31,506 bases of DNA from Actinomycetes bacterium (GTDB lineage Bacteria; Actinomycetota; Actinomycetes; Propionibacteriales; Propionibacteriaceae). Position 1 is the stretch's first letter; every line of letters begins with the position of its first letter. Shown piece after piece: positions 27,077 through 31,506 of this stretch. A program made the position numbers and the translations under genes. The stretch spans positions 1 through 31,506 of the forward strand of contig JAEZYG010000060.1 of NCBI GenBank assembly GCA_023419175.1, written 5' to 3'. The notes beneath the pieces were generated by a model, which did no database searches, had not been told where the DNA came from, and saw only the letters and a list, made by a program, of their open reading frames with translations.

Positions 27077-30000
27077 TCAGCGACCTTCCTGGGCTGGACA
27101 GTCATGGATAAACGGACATGACGAACAGTATTCGTTGGCGATAGCACAGAAATTCTTATCGACGATATAGCGAGCCGCTTGATAGAGATGCTCATGAACC
27201 CATGTCTGTTCGCCTGGGTCTAAACTCGGCTGTTCGCGGACGGTAGGTTCTCCATTCGCCTTCACCTTACATAGATAGACAGCCTCAGCTGGAGCGAGGA
27301 TAGTTGAATCGGTCAACGAATGAAAAACCCCTTCTCGGACAGCCAACTGATAGATACCAAGCTGATCCATCTGAGAAACTTTTTCCTTTGAAGGAGCCGT
27401 TTTAGATGTTTTGAAATCAATCACCCTCACAGCACCTTCGCTGGTCACTTCTAGGCGATCAACCGTCCCCATCACGCAAATATCAATTCCTTGGATATTC
27501 ACCGTATAGCTGAATGGATATTCCACTGCGATAACGCGACTATGCTCTTCGTGACGATTCCACAGATCGAAACTGGACAAAGCGGATTCGGCAACACCAT
27601 ATGCCGCTTTCGATTCCCACTCACTCGACCACGTTAGGTTCTTCCAGGCATCGTCAAGGCATTGCCTCATCTGGGTCAAGGAGAATTTCTTCATCGTCGC
27701 TTCTTGAACAATGGAATGGATAAGAGTACCTATCGTCATCGCCTGAGAAGTCGGCACATTCCCACCTGCTTTACGAGATAGAACCCATTGACGTGGACAG
27801 CGCAGGAGGGATTCGGTATGGCTACCTGTCAGATAGATCGGTGGACGCGTCCACGAAGCATCGTCACGTTGGGTATATCCTCGTGCCGACCACCATTGCT
27901 GAGGATTTGCTGCAGGAGCGATCAAGCGATTGCGATCATCTCTTTGCGAAGCGATCCATGCCAATTGTTGAGCGGCGGCATAACGCAATGCGGCAGAGGA
28001 TGAAGAATCGATACCGATACGTCGCAGATGAGCGATCAGATCGTCTAAATTCATCTGAGAAGGGCTATCTTCTTCCCAGGTCAAGGAAGCATCGGTAACG
28101 AAATCGGATGGACGAGCCACGGGATCATCTGCACGTCCACGTACACATGAGAGTAGAAGGTGGGAGCGCGCCCTCGAGATAGCGCAGAGGAATCGTCTGC
28201 GTTCATCAGCGATCCGTGTACGTAGATCAACGTGGACGATCTGTCCCTCACGGGTTAAATCCTCAACTCCGATCAGAGGAGTTTTCATCTGGATATGGGG
28301 CATATGGCCTTCTTCAAGACCTACCATGACAACAGCATCCCATTCGAGACCTTTCGCCTGATAGATCGTTCCCACAAAGACCCCAAGATGCCAAGGAGTG
28401 CTTTCTCTTTGAGTATCGGCTGCGATACGTTGCCCTAGGATCTGGTCGCAAAAGTTTTGGATAGCAGCTATTCCTTGACTATCGATATGGCGTTCAGCCC
28501 GATCGAAAAGGGCGATCACAGCGTCGAGATCTCGATTGGCAGCCGGCGCCTGATCTCCACCTGAAAGGGCGAGAGTGCGCAATTGTTGTGGCCATGTAGA
28601 AGCTGTCCATATCGTCCACAAGATCGAGGCGGGATTATCCCCGTTTTCAATCATTGCAACGACAGTCTCGATCAAGGATCGCAGATCGGAGATAGGTTGG
28701 CATCTCTCATCACCAACAGAAAGATCACCGACAAGAATCTCGTCTGCTAATAACTGTTCTGAACGGCGATAGCTTCGTCCTGCTTGATGAGCCTTATTCA
28801 CCAAAAGACGCTGGTAGAAACGCAGATCACGATAGGAAATGGTCGAGATTGGAGAGGTGAACGCATCGATCACTATAGACCAATCCGTATGCCGTTTTTG
28901 GACGATATCGAGAGCGATGATAAGAATTCTGAGAAGGTGACGCACAGCGATCTGCTCGCCTAGAGCGCGTTGTTGGTCACGCGATATGACTGGAATAGCT
29001 CGTTTGGAGATCTGGGAGGCGATCTGGGCGCTATGTCCCGATCCCAACGCGGTGATAATCGCCATTTTCTCCCAGGGAATCCCTTGACGATGCCAGCGAT
29101 GAAGATAGGTAGCGATGGTATCGAATTGATCGTCGATATCCTCAGAGGCGATTGCTTTTACCCTATCTGGATCATCGCTATGATCTGCTTTTCTTCGGTG
29201 ATCTTGATAGCCTCGCAGATCAGTCGCAATCGGAATAGTGCGTTCAAAAGAATCGATAACTCCAGCAAGAGATCCACGATAGCGATGAGGAGTGCTAAGA
29301 CGTAGATGGCTCACCTGAGCAGAGGAGGTGAAAAGACGTTCAAAATCGCTCACCGCCCGCCGATCGGCTCCTCTGAAGTGATAGATCGAAGTATCGCTAT
29401 CGGCAAAAGCGCATATCTGAATTCCAGCATGATGACACTGTGCCAATAGATCGATCATTCCCGCATCGTATTCAGCGTATTCATCACAGAAAATAACCGA
29501 TGTCTGATTCACGATACGTCGACTTATATCTTCCTCAGTCAATGCAAGACGAGCGCGAACGATCAGTTCGTTATAGTCGATAAGTTGTTGAGCATCGAGA
29601 ACGTCGAGATATTCGTTGAAGAATTCTCCTGCAGCTTCCCACTCCGCACGTTTGTGAATCACTCCAGCTTCAATCAGATCCTCAGGATCCCACCCCCATT
29701 GACGCACTGTTGCCAATGTTGAACGCAATTGATGAGCGCATTGAGGGGTTGAAATCGCTTCTGTGAGTTCCGATGGCCACCTAACAGTGCTCTTTTCAAG
29801 AAGTTGACGCAATATCATCTCTTGGTCTGGAGCCGTTAACAAGGACATATCCGCATTGGCATGGCGTAGAAGATGTTGTGCCCATCCATGAACGGTGGTG
29901 ATCTGCATTCCCGATTGGGAGCAGTTAAGGTGATCGACGATCTGGGTTCTTAAACGTTGAGCTTGTGAGCGGGAGGCGGTCAAGATCGCCATTGAGTCTA

Positions 30001-30196
30001 AAGACGTGGTATGACGATAGCGTTCGAAGATACAGGCGAGCATGGCTGTCGTCTTTCCACTACCAGGCCCTCCTTCAACGATGAAGCTCTCCCCTGCATT
30101 GCATCGGGCGACGGTATCCCTTTGCTCATCATCCAGTCTATCCACCCACTCATGTCGTTGAGGGGCAAGAAGACGGATAGATGAGTGAGAAGCCAT
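27077..30196 (-). CDS. adnA: AdnA-type helicase/nuclease with degenerate motor and Fe-S nuclease domain
   Basis: This 1039-residue partner of AdnB matches mycobacterial AdnA in order and size. Walker A is GGPGSGKT (42-49). Motif II reads CDEYAEYD (Asp238, Glu239, then Ala241 where Gln is usual). Motif III reads ADSDTSIYHFRGA, with Ala265 and Thr269 replacing the usual Gly and Gln, so its ATPase may be weak. The C-terminal RecB nuclease keeps His827 (GTLIHSIV), Asp913 (GTVDRLE), Asp927 and Lys929 (VIDFKTSK). Cys800 (RCPRQW) together with Cys1024, Cys1027 and Cys1033 (YCSSCPFIHDCP) forms a typical 4Fe-4S staple. The ribosome site before ATG 30196 is poor. It is the first gene of adnA-adnB-nudC, divergent from the cold-shock gene. 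Confidence 0.92.
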   Translation of the reverse strand: MASHSSIRLLAPQRHEWVDRLDDEQRDTVARCNAGESFIVEGGPGSGKTTAMLACIFERYRHTTSLDSMAILTASRSQAQRLRTQIVDHLNCSQSGMQITTVHGWAQHLLRHANADMSLLTAPDQEMILRQLLEKSTVRWPSELTEAISTPQCAHQLRSTLATVRQWGWDPEDLIEAGVIHKRAEWEAAGEFFNEYLDVLDAQQLIDYNELIVRARLALTEEDISRRIVNQTSVIFCDEYAEYDAGMIDLLAQCHHAGIQICAFADSDTSIYHFRGADRRAVSDFERLFTSSAQVSHLRLSTPHRYRGSLAGVIDSFERTIPIATDLRGYQDHRRKADHSDDPDRVKAIASEDIDDQFDTIATYLHRWHRQGIPWEKMAIITALGSGHSAQIASQISKRAIPVISRDQQRALGEQIAVRHLLRILIIALDIVQKRHTDWSIVIDAFTSPISTISYRDLRFYQRLLVNKAHQAGRSYRRSEQLLADEILVGDLSVGDERCQPISDLRSLIETVVAMIENGDNPASILWTIWTASTWPQQLRTLALSGGDQAPAANRDLDAVIALFDRAERHIDSQGIAAIQNFCDQILGQRIAADTQRESTPWHLGVFVGTIYQAKGLEWDAVVMVGLEEGHMPHIQMKTPLIGVEDLTREGQIVHVDLRTRIADERRRFLCAISRARSHLLLSCVRGRADDPVARPSDFVTDASLTWEEDSPSQMNLDDLIAHLRRIGIDSSSSAALRYAAAQQLAWIASQRDDRNRLIAPAANPQQWWSARGYTQRDDASWTRPPIYLTGSHTESLLRCPRQWVLSRKAGGNVPTSQAMTIGTLIHSIVQEATMKKFSLTQMRQCLDDAWKNLTWSSEWESKAAYGVAESALSSFDLWNRHEEHSRVIAVEYPFSYTVNIQGIDICVMGTVDRLEVTSEGAVRVIDFKTSKTAPSKEKVSQMDQLGIYQLAVREGVFHSLTDSTILAPAEAVYLCKVKANGEPTVREQPSLDPGEQTWVHEHLYQAARYIVDKNFCAIANEYCSSCPFIHDCPAQEGR

Positions 30197-30240
30197 AGAT
30201 ATATTGTCTCACTTCGCAATCTTTTTCAGATTAGCCACGA

Positions 30241-30270
30241 CAGATATGCGCTGATATCTCCTGATATGCC
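30241..30270. repeat. Three 10-bp phased repeats in a divergent promoter region
   Basis: CAGATATGCG, CTGATATCTC and CTGATATGCC lie head to tail at 30241, 30251 and 30261, sharing C-(A/T)-GATAT. The 10-bp period puts each copy on the same face of the helix. They sit midway between the divergent adnA and cold-shock genes, so a regulator site is possible. No clear -35/-10 pair could be assigned to either gene here. Confidence 0.4.
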
Positions 30271-30315
30271 AAAGTGGAGATGAGTGGTTTACACAACGAT
30301 CTATGAGGAGAGACG

Positions 30316-30519
30316 ATGGCTTGCGGAACCGTCAAATGGTTCAACGCCGAAAAGGGATATGGTTTTATCTCCGTTGATGGTCATGACGATATCTTCGTCC
30401 ACTATACGGCGATTGCGGGACATGGTTTTCGCTCGTTGAAGGAAGGGCAACGTGTGGAATTCACCATCGGACGGTCCGTCCGAGGTCACCAAGCCGAATC
30501 GGTGAGAGTCATCGGTTAA
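30316..30519 (+). CDS. Cold-shock domain protein, CspA family
   Basis: This 67-residue single cold-shock domain has both RNA-binding motifs: RNP1 KGYGFISV and RNP2 DIFVHY. It begins with the typical MACGTVKWFNAEKG. Such proteins bind single-stranded RNA or DNA and act as RNA chaperones in the cytoplasm. The length is normal for the family. GAGGAGAG ends three bases before the ATG. The gene stands alone, divergent from adnA and convergent with the tRNA genes. A terminator-like hairpin (30547-30566) lies after it, but its U-tract faces the minus strand. Whether it is cold-induced or constitutive cannot be told from the sequence. Confidence 0.95.
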   Translation: MACGTVKWFNAEKGYGFISVDGHDDIFVHYTAIAGHGFRSLKEGQRVEFTIGRSVRGHQAESVRVIG

Positions 30520-30540
30520 TCGGTACTTCCGGGTAGGAAA

Positions 30541-30566
30541 TAAAAAATCCCTCCTCAGGGAGGGAT
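30541..30566 (-). terminator. Rho-independent terminator of the tRNA transcript
   Basis: ATCCCTCC (30547-30554) pairs with GGAGGGAT (30559-30566) around a four-base loop. On the minus strand the stem is followed by TTTTTA (complement of 30541-30546), so it terminates the tRNA-Gln/tRNA-Glu transcript just after tRNA-Glu. It may also stop the cold-shock transcript from the other side, but without a U-tract. Confidence 0.9.
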
Positions 30567-30569
30567 ACC

Positions 30570-30645
30570 TGGTAGCCCCGAGCGGATTCGAACCGCCGTT
30601 ACAGCCTTGAGAGGGCCGCGTGCTAGGCCACTACACTACGGGGCC
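30570..30645 (-). tRNA. tRNA-Glu (anticodon CTC)
   Basis: This 76-nt gene has acceptor GGCCCCG paired with CGGGGCT (G1-U72 wobble), D-stem GTGT/GCAC, anticodon loop CTCTCAA with anticodon CTC (reads GAG), and T-arm GGCGG-TTCGAAT-CCGCT. The discriminator is A and the 3' CCA is encoded (30570-30572). It lies downstream of tRNA-Gln in the same transcript. Confidence 0.96.
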
Positions 30646-30698
30646 AGGTGTTGCAAAGCAACTATTTGATTGTAGCAGTTCGCCAATTACTTGACGAG

Positions 30699-30770
30699 TT
30701 GGGGTACCAGGACTCGAACCTGGACTAACGGAACCAGAATCCGGCGGGCTGCCAATTACCCCATACCCCA
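30699..30770 (-). tRNA. tRNA-Gln (anticodon CTG)
   Basis: This 72-nt gene has acceptor TGGGGTA paired with TACCCCA, showing the weak U1-A72 pair typical of bacterial tRNA-Gln. The anticodon loop is TTCTGGT with anticodon CTG (reads CAG), and the T-arm is CCAGG-TTCGAGT-CCTGG. After the discriminator A comes CTC, so CCA is not encoded and must be added by CCA-adding enzyme. A promoter lies about 30 bases upstream. Confidence 0.96.
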
Positions 30771-30799
30771 GGGGTGTACCGTTCCCGGCACGATCAGAA

Positions 30800-30828
30800 A
30801 CATTAGCCTTTTGTCACCTCAAATGCAA
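30800..30828 (-). promoter_or_regulatory. Promoter of the tRNA-Gln/tRNA-Glu operon
   Basis: On the minus strand TTGCAT (30823-30828) and TAATGT (30800-30805) are separated by exactly 17 bases. Transcription would start near 30793, about 23 bases before tRNA-Gln. The gap between the hydrolase stop codon and the tRNA leaves room for this promoter. Confidence 0.55.
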
Positions 30829-30847
30829 ATGGCTGTCTTGTCATCTT

Positions 30848-31506
30848 TCATTCTTCAGCGACTACAGGGTTGGTCAAGGTACCAATTCCGTCGATTTCGA
30901 CGCTTACCTTATCGCCATCTTTCATCGCTCCCACTCCTTGCGGAGTTCCAGTCAAGATGACATCTCCTGGAAGTAAGGTGCATATCTGCGAAATGAAGCT
31001 GACCAATTTCGCCACCGAATAGATCATCTGATTCGTTGAAGAATTTTGGTAGACAGTAGAGCCGATACTGGTCACTAACGATAGATCGTCTGCTTCCTCG
31101 ACGGACATATGTGTGACAATCCACGGACCGAGAGGACAGAAGGTATCAAAGCACTTCCCCTTCGTCCATGGTCCTCCTGGCTCTGTTAGATCTCGAGCTG
31201 AGACATCATTTCCTACCGTATAGCCAAAGATCACCTCGTGAGCTCTCTCGAGAGGTACATGGCGGCAAATACGTCCGATGACAATCGCCAATTCTCCTTC
31301 AAAATCAACCCGTTTCGATAAGGACGGCAAAATGATCGGCTCACCTGGACCGATCACAGCCGTATTGGGTTTCATGAAGATCAACGGCTCTTGAGGAATC
31401 TCATTACCCAATTCGAGAGCATGAGCTGAGTAATTGCGTCCGACAGCCATCACTTTGGAACGAGGAATTACCGGTGCAAGCAGACGGATATCGTCCAAAT
31501 CCAATC
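30848..31506 (-). CDS. Fumarylacetoacetate hydrolase family protein, 5' end outside the window
   Basis: About 219 codons are visible, and the frame runs off the right edge, so the N-terminal part (about 40 residues by comparison with the usual 255-285) is missing. The FAH-domain metal site is recognisable in VDFEGELAIVIGR (Glu-x-Glu) with GYTVGNDVSARDL. The substrate loop (GPWTKGKCFDTFCPLGPW) and the C-terminal LLPGDVILTGTPQGVG are also present. Such enzymes hydrolyse or isomerise acylpyruvates using a divalent metal. The exact substrate cannot be told from sequence; fumarylpyruvate or oxaloacetate-type substrates are the usual suggestions. In many actinobacteria this gene neighbours gltX and tRNA-Gln/Glu genes, and the tRNAs here fit that pattern. 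Confidence 0.9.
   Translation of the reverse strand, partial: LDLDDIRLLAPVIPRSKVMAVGRNYSAHALELGNEIPQEPLIFMKPNTAVIGPGEPIILPSLSKRVDFEGELAIVIGRICRHVPLERAHEVIFGYTVGNDVSARDLTEPGGPWTKGKCFDTFCPLGPWIVTHMSVEEADDLSLVTSIGSTVYQNSSTNQMIYSVAKLVSFISQICTLLPGDVILTGTPQGVGAMKDGDKVSVEIDGIGTLTNPVVAEE

Noticed and set aside
1..31506. Frequent ATCGAT/GATCGAT words throughout the window as a functional motif (Chi-like or methylation site)
   Set aside because: They appear to follow from heavy use of Ile ATC and Asp GAT codons in both strands' genes; a count against a codon-shuffled background would be needed to claim more.

Overview
The window looks like chromosomal DNA from an actinomycete (Actinomycetota) of moderate GC content, about 50% by eye and below the phylum norm. 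The evidence is a block of genes that is typical of, or confined to, that phylum: a UPF0182 membrane protein, a PPA1309-family protein, a PDZ/Lon-type secreted protease, a DUF2342 protein, a DUF5679 zinc ribbon, UvrD2 and AdnAB. The gene order adnA-adnB-nudC-...-uvrD2-...-DUF2342-PDZ protease-UPF0182 matches, from memory, the Mycobacterium tuberculosis Rv3202c to Rv3193c segment. The species cannot be named from sequence alone. No mobile elements, CRISPR arrays or rRNA genes were seen, and no stretch longer than 300 bases lacks a gene.

Layout. (1) 1-6481, plus strand: the C-terminus of an App1-type phosphatase, topoisomerase IV subunit A (parC), a DUF368/PopT-type membrane protein, and two overlapping M16 peptidase genes, one catalytic and one without the zinc motif. 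(2) 6501-11025, minus strand: a compact operon of PDZ/Lon-like protease, PPA1309 protein and UPF0182 protein. It meets the M16 genes at a 12-bp hairpin that contains both stop codons. (3) 11140-12896, plus strand: a DUF2342 protein, then a 260-bp intergenic region with a strong promoter, a 21-bp hairpin and a Fur-like box, then a 53-residue four-cysteine protein and a strong terminator. (4) 12946-30196: a DNA-end-processing block. uvrD2 lies on the minus strand, recC-recB-recD diverges on the plus strand, and nudC-adnB-adnA runs back on the minus strand (transcribed adnA, adnB, nudC). (5) 30197-31506: a divergent promoter region, a cold-shock protein gene, tRNA-Glu(CTC) and tRNA-Gln(CTG) with their own promoter and terminator, and a partial fumarylacetoacetate hydrolase gene.

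The most notable point is that two complete helicase-nuclease systems for double-strand-break ends, RecBCD and AdnAB, lie side by side with UvrD2 in about 17 kb. In mycobacteria the two systems are at separate loci; here recCBD occupies the gap between uvrD2 and nudC. The UvrD2 here appears to lack its 2B subdomain. AdnA has lost canonical residues in ATPase motifs II and III, whereas AdnB, RecB and RecD look intact. Other second-look items are the structured leader or small RNA upstream of the DUF5679 gene and a set of 10-bp phased repeats between adnA and the cold-shock gene.
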